64,000 bases of DNA from JASGMR01 sp963664675. Lineage in GTDB: Bacteria; Thermotogota; Thermotogae; Petrotogales; Kosmotogaceae. This document shows positions 35,163 to 44,095 of this stretch, piece by piece; the first letter of the stretch is position 1; the number at the start of each line of letters is the position of its first letter. The DNA lies in the NCBI GenBank assembly GCA_963664675.2, contig CAXXLB010000007.1, positions 62,001 to 126,000 on the forward strand. The letters run 5' to 3'. A program made the translations under genes and the position numbers. The notes under the pieces are model-generated. The model saw only the letters and a list, made by a program, of their open reading frames with translations, did no database searches and was not told where the DNA came from.

Positions 35163-36089
35163 TCAAGTGCCTGATACAACTTTCTCTTTTTTTCCTATAA
35201 GAATCATGCTTAAAATAATGAGGAAGCCTCCAATACACTGGTTATACCCAATTCTTTCCTTCAACAGGAAGATGGAAAGAACCATCGAAACCAGGGGAAT
35301 CATCCCTGAAAAGGCAGCTATCACGTAAGCGTCACAGCGCTTTGCACCTTCATAAAAGAAGATGAAAGCCAGTGCAGTCACAACCAGGCCGTACCAAAAC
35401 AGAGCGAACCATTCTTCCCATCCTATCCTGGATAAGGAAGCGAAAGGGCGTTCGCAGATCGCTGGGATGATGGATAATAAGAGAGCAATGCCTGACACCA
35501 GAAGGGTCTGCACAATTGGATCAATTTGCACTTTCGATCCGTCTTTTGTCTCCGTCTTATGTTTTCTTGAAATGATATTAAAGACAGATTCACTCACCGC
35601 GGCGCAGATAATCAGTATATTTCCTGAAAGATGCCCGGTTGAAAACTGTGCGGACAGAAGATCGGTGCCCTGCAATAAAATGATACCCGTCACGGTAAAG
35701 CCGATTCCCAGTACTGCTATTCCCGAGAGACGTTCCTTCAAAAAGAAGAGGGCCATCAACGCTGTGATAGCCGGCGTAGTACCGGTTAATATTCCGGCCT
35801 CCACGGTATTCGTTAATCTCACACCGAAGAGCAGAAAGGTGCGGAACAGAAAAATCCCGAAAACAGCTTGAAACAAAATCATCACCCAGTCACTCTTTGC
35901 TATCGCACGTATTGTTTTTAAGGTTTTTAATCCGTAGAACGGTAATAAAAAAACGAGCACCATTCCCAGACTGATTGCAGTTATTGTGAAACTGCTTAAT
36001 TTCATAGAGAGAATTCGCCCGGTTATAACGGAAGTGCCTGCCAGTGAAAAAGCACCGAGCAGATATATTTTTCCCTGTATATCTTTCAT
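35163..36089 (-). CDS. DMT-superfamily (EamA) transporter, 308 aa
   Basis: Ten membrane spans in two EamA repeats; the first has GTTPAITALMALFFLKERLSG and the second SGMIPLVSMVLSIFLLKERIGY, the classic paired motifs. Members export amino acids or metabolites. The divergent MocR gene is a common neighbour and probably its regulator. The stop is 50 bp from the B3/B4-domain gene. Confidence 0.86.
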   Translation of the reverse strand: MKDIQGKIYLLGAFSLAGTSVITGRILSMKLSSFTITAISLGMVLVFLLPFYGLKTLKTIRAIAKSDWVMILFQAVFGIFLFRTFLLFGVRLTNTVEAGILTGTTPAITALMALFFLKERLSGIAVLGIGFTVTGIILLQGTDLLSAQFSTGHLSGNILIICAAVSESVFNIISRKHKTETKDGSKVQIDPIVQTLLVSGIALLLSIIPAICERPFASLSRIGWEEWFALFWYGLVVTALAFIFFYEGAKRCDAYVIAAFSGMIPLVSMVLSIFLLKERIGYNQCIGGFLIILSMILIGKKEKVVSGT

Positions 36090-36167
36090 TAAGTATCCTC
36101 TTCATTTTCATTGCATTAATGCCGATTCTTGTTATAATTATACTGTGGCTACTGGAATGTTTTAAGA

Positions 36168-36202
36168 GCCAGTTTTATACCATTTTAAAGGTACCAGTTT
36201 GA
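36168..36202. promoter_or_regulatory. Direct-repeat operator candidate in the EamA/MocR divergent region
   Basis: GCCAGTTTTA (36168-36177) and ACCAGTTTGA (36193-36202) are similar 10-mers in the same orientation, 25 bp apart, just before the MocR start. MocR/PdxR regulators bind direct repeats near their own divergent promoter; the assignment is by analogy. Confidence 0.35.
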
Positions 36203-36214
36203 AGGAGCATCTTC

Positions 36215-37603
36215 ATGTGGGGAATTGTATTGGGTCAAAATAGTGAGATAGGCTTGGCACATCAGATTTTTCTTTCATTGAAGGAACGTATTCTGACGGG
36301 TCAAATTGGTGCGGGAGAGACCCTTCCATCCACAAGAGAGCTTGCAAAGGGACTGGGTGTTTCCCGCAATACGGTCTGTGACGCTTATGATATGCTCTGG
36401 ACGGAAGGTTTTATTATCACTCATCAGGGAGCGCTGTCACGCGTGGCCGATGGGCTTCAAATCCGATCAGTACGGAAAAATGAAAGAGTGAGGAAATCAT
36501 ATAAAAACAAGCCGGTAATCATGTGGGATTTCAAAACAGGCCAGCCTGATCTGGGGCTTTTTCCGTGGCGGGCGTGGAATAAGATCATAAGCAATGCGGT
36601 GGATGGTCTATCGAAACAACAACTGGAATACTCCGGACCAAAGGGTTATGAACCGCTCTGTGAAGAAATAGCCTGTTGGCTTCTGCGCAGTAGAAGTATG
36701 GAAGTAGATCCTGAAGATGTATTCATTACATCGGGTGCGACACAGGCGCTTCATCTACTCGTGGATATTCTCAATAAAGAGGGCCATTCCTTCGCACTCG
36801 AAAATCCCTCCCACCCAGGAATCTGCACCATCATTTCAGATAAAAAATATAATTTTCATCTTATGAATGTTGACAGAGAGGGTGCGGATGTCGGTTCACT
36901 TAACGGCAAAAATATTTCTGCAGTTTATGTCACACCCTCCCACCAATTTCCGCTGGGAGGAATCCTTCCAGCTACCCGTCGTGCTGCTCTTATACGCCTG
37001 GCAATGAAGGAAAATTTTTATGTCATCGAGGATGATTACGACAGCGAGTTTCGTTATTGTGGTTCTCCGGTTAGTCCTGTTTATTCGATGAATTCATCCC
37101 ATGTCATCTATGTCGGAACTTTCAGCAAAACGATGTTCCCCACACTGAGGATTGGTTTTGCTGTTTTACCGAAGTCTCTGCAAAACAGATGGAAACACTG
37201 CCGCAATTACATGGATGTACAGAATCCGATTCTTGAACAGGTGGCGTTGGCCGAATTTCTCCGGCAGCGAAAAATGGATAAACACATCGGACGTATGCGC
37301 CGGGCATACGGTGAAAAGAGAAATATTCTTCTAAACTCATTGAAAAAAGCGTTCGGCGGTTCCGTATGTCCATGGGGAGATGCCTCAGGCCTGCACTTAG
37401 CGCTGCAATTCACCGGGCATGAATTTGGAGGACAATTCATCCTCGCCTGTAAAAACGCAGGTATAAGGGTGTTCCCGCTGACAAAGTATTGCTTTTCACG
37501 AAACGATCACAAGGATAAGCTCCTCCTCGGTTATGGACATCTCAGTTCAACACAAATCCAGGAGGGAATAAAAGTGCTGCAACGATTGATTGCTGGAAAA
37601 TAA
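36215..37603 (+). CDS. MocR/PdxR-type GntR regulator with aminotransferase domain, 462 aa
   Basis: Residues about 12-75 are a GntR winged helix (LKERILTGQIGAGETLPSTR, SRNTVCDAYDML). Residues about 105-460 are a fold-type I aminotransferase domain that binds PLP, with TSGATQALHLLVDIL, IEDDYDSEFRY (PLP Asp) and GTFSKTMFPTLRIGF, where the Lys of FSKT forms the Schiff base. It probably senses PLP or an amino acid and controls the divergent EamA/B3-B4 genes and itself. ATG 36215 follows GAAGGAG. Confidence 0.87.
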   Translation: MWGIVLGQNSEIGLAHQIFLSLKERILTGQIGAGETLPSTRELAKGLGVSRNTVCDAYDMLWTEGFIITHQGALSRVADGLQIRSVRKNERVRKSYKNKPVIMWDFKTGQPDLGLFPWRAWNKIISNAVDGLSKQQLEYSGPKGYEPLCEEIACWLLRSRSMEVDPEDVFITSGATQALHLLVDILNKEGHSFALENPSHPGICTIISDKKYNFHLMNVDREGADVGSLNGKNISAVYVTPSHQFPLGGILPATRRAALIRLAMKENFYVIEDDYDSEFRYCGSPVSPVYSMNSSHVIYVGTFSKTMFPTLRIGFAVLPKSLQNRWKHCRNYMDVQNPILEQVALAEFLRQRKMDKHIGRMRRAYGEKRNILLNSLKKAFGGSVCPWGDASGLHLALQFTGHEFGGQFILACKNAGIRVFPLTKYCFSRNDHKDKLLLGYGHLSSTQIQEGIKVLQRLIAGK

Positions 37604-37637
37604 TGTACCGCCATCAATCGATCCGGATTATTCGTAT

Positions 37638-37672
37638 ATATACATCAATCGTTCGATGTATATTTGTTTTTT
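37638..37672 (+). terminator. Terminator after the MocR gene
   Basis: ATATACATC (37638-37646) and GATGTATAT (37655-37663) form a 9-bp perfect stem with an 8-base loop, followed by TTGTTTTTTAT. Confidence 0.75.
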
Positions 37673-37865
37673 ATCCCAATCATTCATAATATTTGAGGAA
37701 TTCGAACAGAGAAATAAAACTCTTAAATAGTATATTGAAATAAGAATATATATCAATTGAGCATATGTGAAATGTTTTCTTAATAGTCCTTTCATACTTT
37801 TCGTAATAATAAAATGCGAGAATAAATATAAAGTGAAATATTTCACAAACAAGAAGGAGGTTTAT

Positions 37866-38624
37866 ATGACAAGACAAGAAATAGCGAAAGAATTAGAGAC
37901 CATCTTGAGACTGGATACAAAACCGGTTGGAATCAAGATGTATGAAAAAGCTGAAGATCTTCCAAAGAAACCGATGCCTCACAAACTGAATCTCTGTCAA
38001 CTCGTTTCCATTGCTAGATGTCAGGGTAGAGACAACTCCGGAGTACCTGAAAAAATGATCTGTTCCATGGGTGCCGCATGTGTTGGCCTGATTGAAACCA
38101 CTGAGGCCATATCATCCGGTAAAGCCGCCGTTGGTGCTTATTGTAAGGATGAGATCGCTGGAAAACAATTCATGGCAAACACCTTCAAGCTTGGAGATAC
38201 CGGAAAAAAATATGCCGGCGTATATGTTCAGGCCCTTGAAAGCAGTAAAGTTGAACCGGATGTCGTTGTGATTTACGCAACGCCGGTACAGATTATGAGA
38301 TTGATTCATGCCAATGCCTATGACACAGGAGAAAAGACGAAAGCGGATACGGTGGCTGAGGCCGCACTTTGCTCGTCAATAGGTTACGCGATTGCTGAGA
38401 AAAAGGCTGTTATTGGATTCCCGTGCGCTGGAGACAGAATTTTTGGTGGCACTCAGAATCAGGAAATGGTTTTTGTTGCACCGTTCAAACTCTTTGAAGA
38501 AAAACTCGTTGAAAACCTTAAGAATACGGCAAAAGGGGGTTTTTCAGTCATTCCGATCCCGCCAAATATGAACTGGACACCTGCGATGCCACCGACATAC
38601 ACGATCAATGAGTCCGATCTCTGA
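37866..38624 (+). CDS. DUF169-domain protein, 252 aa
   Basis: DUF169 proteins are cytoplasmic and uncharacterised. Family marks are LDTKPVGIKMYE at the N-terminus, LCQLVSIARCQG, ICSMGAACVGLIE, VYATPVQIMRLI-like text, and IGFPCAGDRIFGGTQNQEM near the C-terminus. Several cysteines (LNLCQL, ARCQG, MICSMGAACVG, FPCAGDR) are spaced as if for metal or cluster binding. ATG 37866 follows GAAGGAGG. It is a single gene with its own terminator. Confidence 0.8.
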   Translation: MTRQEIAKELETILRLDTKPVGIKMYEKAEDLPKKPMPHKLNLCQLVSIARCQGRDNSGVPEKMICSMGAACVGLIETTEAISSGKAAVGAYCKDEIAGKQFMANTFKLGDTGKKYAGVYVQALESSKVEPDVVVIYATPVQIMRLIHANAYDTGEKTKADTVAEAALCSSIGYAIAEKKAVIGFPCAGDRIFGGTQNQEMVFVAPFKLFEEKLVENLKNTAKGGFSVIPIPPNMNWTPAMPPTYTINESDL

Positions 38625-38674
38625 AAAATAATCTCAAGATAAAAATAAAAATTCCAGAACGACTGTACTTCACC

Positions 38675-38706
38675 AAAGGGCCCTGTAAATAGGGCTCTTT
38701 TCTTTT
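38675..38706 (+). terminator. Terminator after the DUF169 gene
   Basis: AAAGGGCCC and GGGCTCTTT (one G-T pair) flank the loop TGTAAATA, and the T-rich stretch TCTTTT follows. Confidence 0.75.
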
Positions 38707-39004
38707 AATCGGGAAAGATACGGATAACATTTACAGAAAGTGAATTTTGTCTACGATGAATTCCGATTATCACACCGATATTTTTTCCGTTCACAGGCCA
38801 CTGCGTTTTTTCTCATTTCCCACCGAAATAAATAATCGGAATAAGTTATATAATATGTTGTAGCCATTGATGTGTCGATCGGTAAGATTTAGAGGTTCAT
38901 TCACGGATATGAGAAAAACAGATAAGGTATTTTTCCTGAAATCCTTATGAACTAAAAGAGAGTGGTCAAAATGAAAAATGCAATGTTTGAGGTGAGAGAG
39001 AATT

Positions 39005-39490
39005 ATGAATGAAAAAAAATCATCCGTTTGGCTGACATTTATGAAACCGAATATTCTGATGCTGTTCGGATTTGTATTTATTCTGTTGATAGGTATTCTG
39101 GGAGAAATCTTTTCATGGGTGTCATTGTCCGGTGGATTGATATTAAGGATAATCGGATGGGGCATTTTTGCTTTCGGATTCATCTTTCATGCTTATTGTC
39201 ATAAATTTCATGAGAAAGCTCATGAAACGTCCGATCAAATTCAGAAAGTCGCGACGTCGGGACCGTTTTCATCCATACGTCATCCTATGTATCTGAGCCT
39301 CATCCTCATGTATTTTGGAATGGCGATTGGCTGGGGTATCGTCTGGATGTTGATTCCCGCTTTGTTATTCTCGATACTGTCAATCATTACAGCAATCGGG
39401 GAAGAAAAATTTCTTTTACGAAAGTTGGGTACTCAATACGAAGAATATATGAAAAAGGTACCGTGGCGTTTCATACCTAAGATATTCTGA
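39005..39490 (+). CDS. Isoprenylcysteine methyltransferase-like (ICMT/PEMT) membrane protein, 161 aa
   Basis: A small integral membrane methyltransferase with about four or five spans. The SAM-binding signature is in the C-terminal half: TSGPFSSIRHPMYLSLIL and the EEKFLLRKLGTQYEEYMKKV block, as in bacterial ICMT-like proteins. The N-terminal spans are FVFILLIGILGEIF and IIGWGIFAFGFIF. ATG 39005 is preceded by a weak GAGAGAG. Substrate (lipid or small molecule) is unknown; it is a single gene. Confidence 0.78.
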   Translation: MNEKKSSVWLTFMKPNILMLFGFVFILLIGILGEIFSWVSLSGGLILRIIGWGIFAFGFIFHAYCHKFHEKAHETSDQIQKVATSGPFSSIRHPMYLSLILMYFGMAIGWGIVWMLIPALLFSILSIITAIGEEKFLLRKLGTQYEEYMKKVPWRFIPKIF

Positions 39491-39550
39491 TCTGAAACTG
39501 ATTTCTTGGATTTTTACTTCTGAAAAGACTGAATGATGTTTTTGAACTAT

Positions 39551-40336
39551 TTATAGTTCCAGCTTTTCGTTGCCGATGGCAAAATTGTACAGTTTAATCT
39601 TTTCGTCCCGGGGAATGTTTTCGTTCAATCTCGCTCCTGCCACAATGGGAATCCAGAAAAATAAATCATCACGGGAAAAATGTGAAATCTTTTCATAACC
39701 GTTTACGTATTCCCTGTATAGAAATTTTCTCAAATCTTCCGTAATTTCAGAATTATCAACCGGTTCGGAAACAGCGATCAAGAGAACAGTTCTGGCTATG
39801 TCGACTACGGGATTTCCCTTTACAGCGGTTATCCAATCGATAACAACCGGACCTCTCCCTGAAATGATAACGTTATCCGGGTGAAAATCACCGTGGCAAA
39901 GATTTTCCTTATGAGCTACTTCTTTTAATTTTGTCAGCAGCCTGTCTTTTTCCGGATGGGATAGAACAGAGGATTCATCAATATCTCTTTTCAGCTTCTC
40001 GTTATAAGAACCGAGCTTGTTCAGAGTTTTTTTATGGATTTCTGAATGTACCTCTGCCAATACCCTCATATATTCTGAAATTTTTTCGATGTTGGAAAAC
40101 ATCTCCATCAACATCGAGTTGCCCGATATCTTTTCATAAACAATGCCGTATCGTCCATTCATCTTATACAACCCGAAAGTCTCGGGAATTTTTAACCCGG
40201 TCGATTGTATCTGAAGGTTGTTCCCATATTCCAGTTCAACCGCAGAAAGAGGAAAATCCTCATAAAAAAGCTTTAAAACCTTTTTGTCATCAATACGATA
40301 AACCTCAGCCGTTCTACCCTTTGAAAGCGTGATCAT
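39551..40336 (-). CDS. Aminoglycoside phosphotransferase-like kinase, 261 aa
   Basis: The APH/choline-kinase fold is shown by the N-lobe SKGRTAEVYRIDDKKVLKLF, the catalytic loop LCHGDFHPDNVIISG (HGDxHxxN) and the metal motif VVIDWITAVKGNPVVDIA. ATG 40336 follows GGAGAG; the longer frame to 40387 has no site. Such kinases phosphorylate small sugars, choline or antibiotics; nothing near suggests resistance, so the substrate is open. Confidence 0.83.
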   Translation of the reverse strand: MITLSKGRTAEVYRIDDKKVLKLFYEDFPLSAVELEYGNNLQIQSTGLKIPETFGLYKMNGRYGIVYEKISGNSMLMEMFSNIEKISEYMRVLAEVHSEIHKKTLNKLGSYNEKLKRDIDESSVLSHPEKDRLLTKLKEVAHKENLCHGDFHPDNVIISGRGPVVIDWITAVKGNPVVDIARTVLLIAVSEPVDNSEITEDLRKFLYREYVNGYEKISHFSRDDLFFWIPIVAGARLNENIPRDEKIKLYNFAIGNEKLEL

Positions 40337-40459
40337 ATCATTTCTCTCCAATGAATGATGTCCAGGAAACCTGTTGTTTTTGAACAAGCGGGGAAAGTAT
40401 TTCTGTAGACAAAAGACAAACCGAACTGCGAAAATATTTTTTTGAAATTTTGTTATGAA

Positions 40460-40924
40460 TCAGATGTCCTCAAGATCTTTTTCTATAAGTTTTTTTGAAT
40501 CTTTATCTTTGATTTTTGAAACGAGTTCTCCGGCGATATTTTTAACCGCTCTCGATTCTTCGGATTTTCCAAGAATCTTTAAAGCCCGTGCCTTAGCCTC
40601 GTATGCATAGGCGATATAAAAGGGTGCAAGTTCAGCATTTTCGGATATTTCGATGCATTTGTTTGCGTACCTTATTGCATTTTCTCCTTCGTTTGCAATA
40701 GAATACACTCTTGAAAGCTGCCAGTAACCAATAGAAAGGTTTTCTTCAGTGCAGTTTTCCACTTCCGTCCAGTGCTGAAATGATGAATGACACATATGCT
40801 TCATATTTTCAATATCATCTTTCGTTCTTTCAGCATTGTCCAATATATCCCATGTTTTGTTGAAATAAGTTACTGCAAAATATTTTGTGATTTTATCGTA
40901 ATTTTTCTTCAAATAATCATCCAT
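40460..40924 (-). CDS. TPR-like helical protein, 154 aa
   Basis: The chain is entirely helical with TPR-like pairs: SIGYWQLSRVYSIANEGENAI, then YANKCIEISENAELAPFYIAY and AKARALKILGKSEESRAV. ATG 40924 follows GGGGAGGG on its strand; the longer frame to 40996 is not needed. Similar small proteins occur beside kinases and are of unknown function. It is upstream of and colinear with the kinase, 123 bp apart. Confidence 0.65.
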   Translation of the reverse strand: MDDYLKKNYDKITKYFAVTYFNKTWDILDNAERTKDDIENMKHMCHSSFQHWTEVENCTEENLSIGYWQLSRVYSIANEGENAIRYANKCIEISENAELAPFYIAYAYEAKARALKILGKSEESRAVKNIAGELVSKIKDKDSKKLIEKDLEDI

Positions 40925-41314
40925 TTTTTTCCCTCCCCTATGCTTTTCGGGCATCTTTTGATTGTTCGGCCATTTCTTTTTGCTACACTTCCCCAAGTTC
41001 CTATTATTGTACCATTTTTATCGTTTTCCAGACACTTCCACGTTGAATCACCGAGAATATGAGAACCCCTGATTACCTAAAAATTACTCTGTTTCATTCG
41101 TGTGTCCAGACTTTCAGAATTTCAAACGGCAACGAACAACGATAAGTTCCGTCATAAATTATCAAAGGTTTTAAAGGTAAATTTTCCATAAAATAACTGC
41201 AGAAAGGATTTTCTGTATTATCATAGTATTTGGCAACGTATTTTATTCTATTTGAAATTTGTGGGGAAAAAAGTACGTTTGATAAAATTTATATTTACTC
41301 CGGAGGAATTTAAA

Positions 41315-41866
41315 ATGGATTTTTTAGAACTCGCAAAACAACGTTGTACTACGAGAGGATTCACCGACAGACAAATAGATGAGGATTCACTGGACAGGAT
41401 TTTATCCGCAGGACGTATGGCACCGACCGCATGCAACAAACAACCCCAACGCATTATAGTGGTTCAAAAACCGGAAAATATCCTGAAGGTTCAGAAGGCA
41501 TATAAAACTTTCGGTTCAAAATGTGTCCTGATCGTATGCAGGGACAGGAGAAATGAACTGATAAGGCCCTTTGACGGTAAATGTTCCGGTGATCTGGATA
41601 TCGGAATTATCTGTGACCATATGATGCTGGCGGCTAGGGAATTGAATATCGGCAGTGTGATGGTGGGGCTCTTCGATCCTCACATCATGAGAAGAGAATT
41701 CGACATTCCGGAATATATAGAACCGGCGGCTTTACTGATTTTGGGCTATCCTTCCAGCGGTTTTTTAAGTAAAGAAAGACATTCGCTTGAAAGAAAACCC
41801 CTTTCAGAAACGGTTATGTATGAAAAATATGATGAAGATAATAGAGAACATAAAAACAGTGATTAG
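41315..41866 (+). CDS. Nitroreductase-family FMN protein, 183 aa
   Basis: An FMN-dependent NAD(P)H oxidoreductase: the N-terminal ELAKQRCTTRGFTDRQI motif binds FMN phosphate, AGRMAPTACNKQPQRIIVV is the second flavin loop, and ARELNIGSVMVG plus LGYPS near the C-terminus complete the fold. ATG 41315 follows CGGAGG; the longer frame from 41252 lacks a site. It lies directly upstream of the deleted IS copy, with degenerate repeat sequence between. Confidence 0.85.
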   Translation: MDFLELAKQRCTTRGFTDRQIDEDSLDRILSAGRMAPTACNKQPQRIIVVQKPENILKVQKAYKTFGSKCVLIVCRDRRNELIRPFDGKCSGDLDIGIICDHMMLAARELNIGSVMVGLFDPHIMRREFDIPEYIEPAALLILGYPSSGFLSKERHSLERKPLSETVMYEKYDEDNREHKNSD

Positions 41867-41935
41867 TGTCTAGTGCTTGGTGCCTGGACTAGAGAACCGG
41901 ACGGACCCCAAAATATTGGACAAAAATAACTCGTA

Positions 41936-42709
41936 TCAACGTTTTACTAAAACTTCCTTGCCAAAGCTCTGAATTGCATTAAATTGTTTGGGAGTTTTAT
42001 AACCCAAAGATGAATGTGGTCTTAAGTTGTGATAATAATCCATATATACTAGATACTTTAAATACAAGTCTTTTACACTCTTAAATTTATTCAAAGCAAC
42101 AAATTCTCTTTCCAGATTCGCATGCTGAGATTCAATAAATGCCTGGGAATCAGGATTATGTTTGTATCCAAATTCATGGATTATTCCTAATTCTTCCATT
42201 TTTTCCCTTGTTTTATTTGCTTTGAATTGTGATCCGTTATCTGTTCTTATCACCTCTGGTTTTTCTCCTCTTGCTTTTATCGCTATTTCTATTAGTTCCA
42301 GGAAATCTTCATGTGTACATCTCTTTCCTATGTGTGTTGCTACTATGTTCCTGTCATAGACGTCTATTATATCTAACAGTGGTACTATTCCATCTCTACC
42401 TGCATTAAAGAACTTTATATCTACTTCCCATAATTGATTCTGCTTTGTTATTGTTCTATTCTGCGCCCTTTTGACTGGGTGTTTTGTCCTGTTTTCATAT
42501 TTTCTTACCAGCCCTAATTCCTTTCTAAATCCATGTAACCTGTTGTGTCCAATATATATTCCATATTTGTAATACAGATAGCTTTTCATCTTCTTTGAGC
42601 CCATTGTTTTTATATAGTACTCTGGGTTCATTGCATCTTCATTCTTACACTTTTCCAGTATTAGTTCCTTTAACTCTTCATTCCTTATCTTCCCATTCAT
42701 TGTATTCAC
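41936..42709 (-). pseudogene. IS3 OrfB, N-terminally truncated, catalytic domain intact (257 aa)
   Basis: The frame begins at GTG 42709 and keeps the whole DDE core: WEVDIKF, VIRTDNGSQFKANKTREKM and IESQHANLEREF, then the C-terminal LRPHSSLGYKTPKQFN. The 57 N-terminal residues present in copy 1 (from ATG 649) are removed by the deletion, together with the orfA tail that drives coupling. Transposition by itself is unlikely; a protein acting on other copies cannot be excluded. Confidence 0.85.
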
Positions 42710-42923
42710 AAATTCGCTTTTCTTTCTTTGTCCTTTTGTCTCCTAATACCCTTATTATTTCATCTTCTCCATTTATCCTGTATCTTCCTACCCACCCTGA
42801 TATTGTTGTTGAGGGTACTGCATACTTATTTGAGAGTCCTTCTAATGTCATTTCTGTCTCTCTGTACTCTTTTATTACTTTTATTTTTAATTCCTTAGAG
42901 TATTCTTTTTTCTTTCTCTTCAT
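42678..42923 (-). pseudogene. IS3 OrfA, truncated and frameshifted (81 aa)
   Basis: The first 68 codons match copy 1, up to GDKRTKKEK; the 304-bp deletion (not a multiple of 3) then shifts reading into another frame of orfB DNA (RICEYNEWEDKE) and a stop. The HTH is kept but the C-terminal zipper is lost. Confidence 0.85.
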
Positions 42924-42999
42924 TCTTTCACCTCTTATCCTTTATTTTATTTTACTATTACTAGTTTCTTTGTCCTATTCTTTTTTGGGGTGAAATAGG

Positions 43000-43135
43000 A
43001 ATAGAGAACAGGAGAATTGATAATAGGTGAAATGGAATGGGATAGAAAACAGAGAATAGACAAATAGAGAACAGGAAAAGGACAGTGTATGGTGTTTTGT
43101 GCTCGGTGAAAAACGGCGACAAAATTTAAATCGGG
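43000..43135. repeat. Degenerate AGAGAACAGG / CAGTGTATGGTG repeat text
   Basis: The right flank of the IS consists of AATAGAGAACAGGAG-type units ending in GGACAGTGTATGGTGTTTTGTGCTCGG, the same kind of sequence as at 27815-27945 and 41865-41900 (AGTGTCTAGTGCTTGGTGCC). The IS sits within this material. Confidence 0.5.
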
Positions 43136-43271
43136 ATGTATCAAACACCCCGACCGACATGATTTTGATTCATAAAGATATTCAAAAAGCAATTCTGTTG
43201 ATTACGTTAATAATAAAAACCTAAAGCCGCCTAATAATGCCGATATAATGACATATCGCGGTATTAGTGAG

Positions 43272-43347
43272 TGGAGCGGGCAACGAGGCTCGAACTCGCG
43301 ACCTCCAGCTTGGGAAGCTAGCACTCTACCAACTGAGCTATACCCGC
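43272..43347 (-). tRNA. tRNA-Gly (anticodon CCC)
   Basis: Read on the minus strand the 76-base sequence folds as a cloverleaf: acceptor GCGGGTA pairing with TGCCCGC, D-arm GCTCAGTTGGTAGAGT, anticodon stem CTAGC/GCTGG around the loop TTCCCAA (anticodon CCC), T-arm with GTTCGAG, and an encoded CCA after discriminator T. Confidence 0.93.
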
Positions 43348-43381
43348 ATATGGAGAATTTTAGCACTTGATCACCGATGTG

Positions 43382-44095
43382 TCAATTTAGTCTGTCGAAT
43401 ATTTCTTTTTGTAGTTTGAGCAATATTTTGGGTTCTTCGAAAAAAATCCATCTGTCCTCGTTCGTCTGAATTACAAGAAAATAATCATTGTTGTCGGGTT
43501 TTCCTATTTTTCTTACCGCTCTTATCGGCCAGAAAAAGTCTTTGATACTCGGAAAATAGAGATCGTTTGAAGAGAGCTTCTGCTCGACGAAAACTTTATC
43601 AATATCTTTATATTTGATTCTCAATATTACATTATCCCCTGTCATGAGCTCGACATTGAATATCAGTTCGTCCGATGAAAGATAAAAATTTGATTGGCTC
43701 ATTCTGATTTTTTCAAGCCTTTCAAGCTGGCCAAACGTGTAATAAAGAGTGTATATTTCCTCCCGTTTATTGAAATCGTTCAAATCGATTCTTTTCATGA
43801 AGGATTCGATTTGTTTTGTATCTATTAAGCTGAGAAGAAAAATCAATCCACCTATTATCGTTCCCCACAGATACAGAGGGGAGTAGACGGTCAGGAATCC
43901 GGCCAAAATTTCCATAGGCAGGACAAAAATACATCCTGCGATTATAACTTTAAATGAAGTTTTCTTTCTAAGTATAACGAATGCTATTGCAGAAGCCAGA
44001 ATTATAATAAAATACACCAGTGGACTGAAAACGTATCGGGAAATTATAGGGAGAAGGATGAATATGGATGAAATATAATTAATTAATTTCATCAT
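43382..44095 (-). CDS. Membrane protein cotranscribed with mnmE, 237 aa
   Basis: The first 90 residues hold about four hydrophobic spans (YISSIFILLPIISRYVF, LVYFIIILASAIAFVIL, IIAGCIFVLPMEILAGFL, LWGTIIGGLIFLLSLI); the rest is a soluble C-terminal domain with beta-rich, PH-like composition (NFYLSSDELIFNVELMTGDN). The start ATG overlaps the mnmE stop, so translation is coupled. No family was recognised. Confidence 0.65.
   Translation of the reverse strand: MMKLINYISSIFILLPIISRYVFSPLVYFIIILASAIAFVILRKKTSFKVIIAGCIFVLPMEILAGFLTVYSPLYLWGTIIGGLIFLLSLIDTKQIESFMKRIDLNDFNKREEIYTLYYTFGQLERLEKIRMSQSNFYLSSDELIFNVELMTGDNVILRIKYKDIDKVFVEQKLSSNDLYFPSIKDFFWPIRAVRKIGKPDNNDYFLVIQTNEDRWIFFEEPKILLKLQKEIFDRLN

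Larger units (their letters stand above)
41903..42993 (-). mobile_element. IS3-family insertion sequence, copy 2, internally deleted
   Basis: Both ends are visible: the left end GACCCCAAAATATTGGACAA and the complement of the right end, CACCCCAAAAAAGAATAGGACAA, are imperfect inverted repeats. Against copy 1 it is nearly identical but lacks 304 bp (between positions equal to 486 and 790 of copy 1). The deletion ends lie in the 11-bp direct repeat CTTTTCTTTCT, of which one copy remains. The intact element would be about 1.39 kb. No clear target duplication is seen at the flanks. Confidence 0.9.

Noticed and set aside
43236..43265. Hairpin downstream of tRNA-Gly
   Set aside because: AATGCCGATAT and ATATCGCGGTATT pair imperfectly and no T-run follows on the minus strand; not listed as a terminator.
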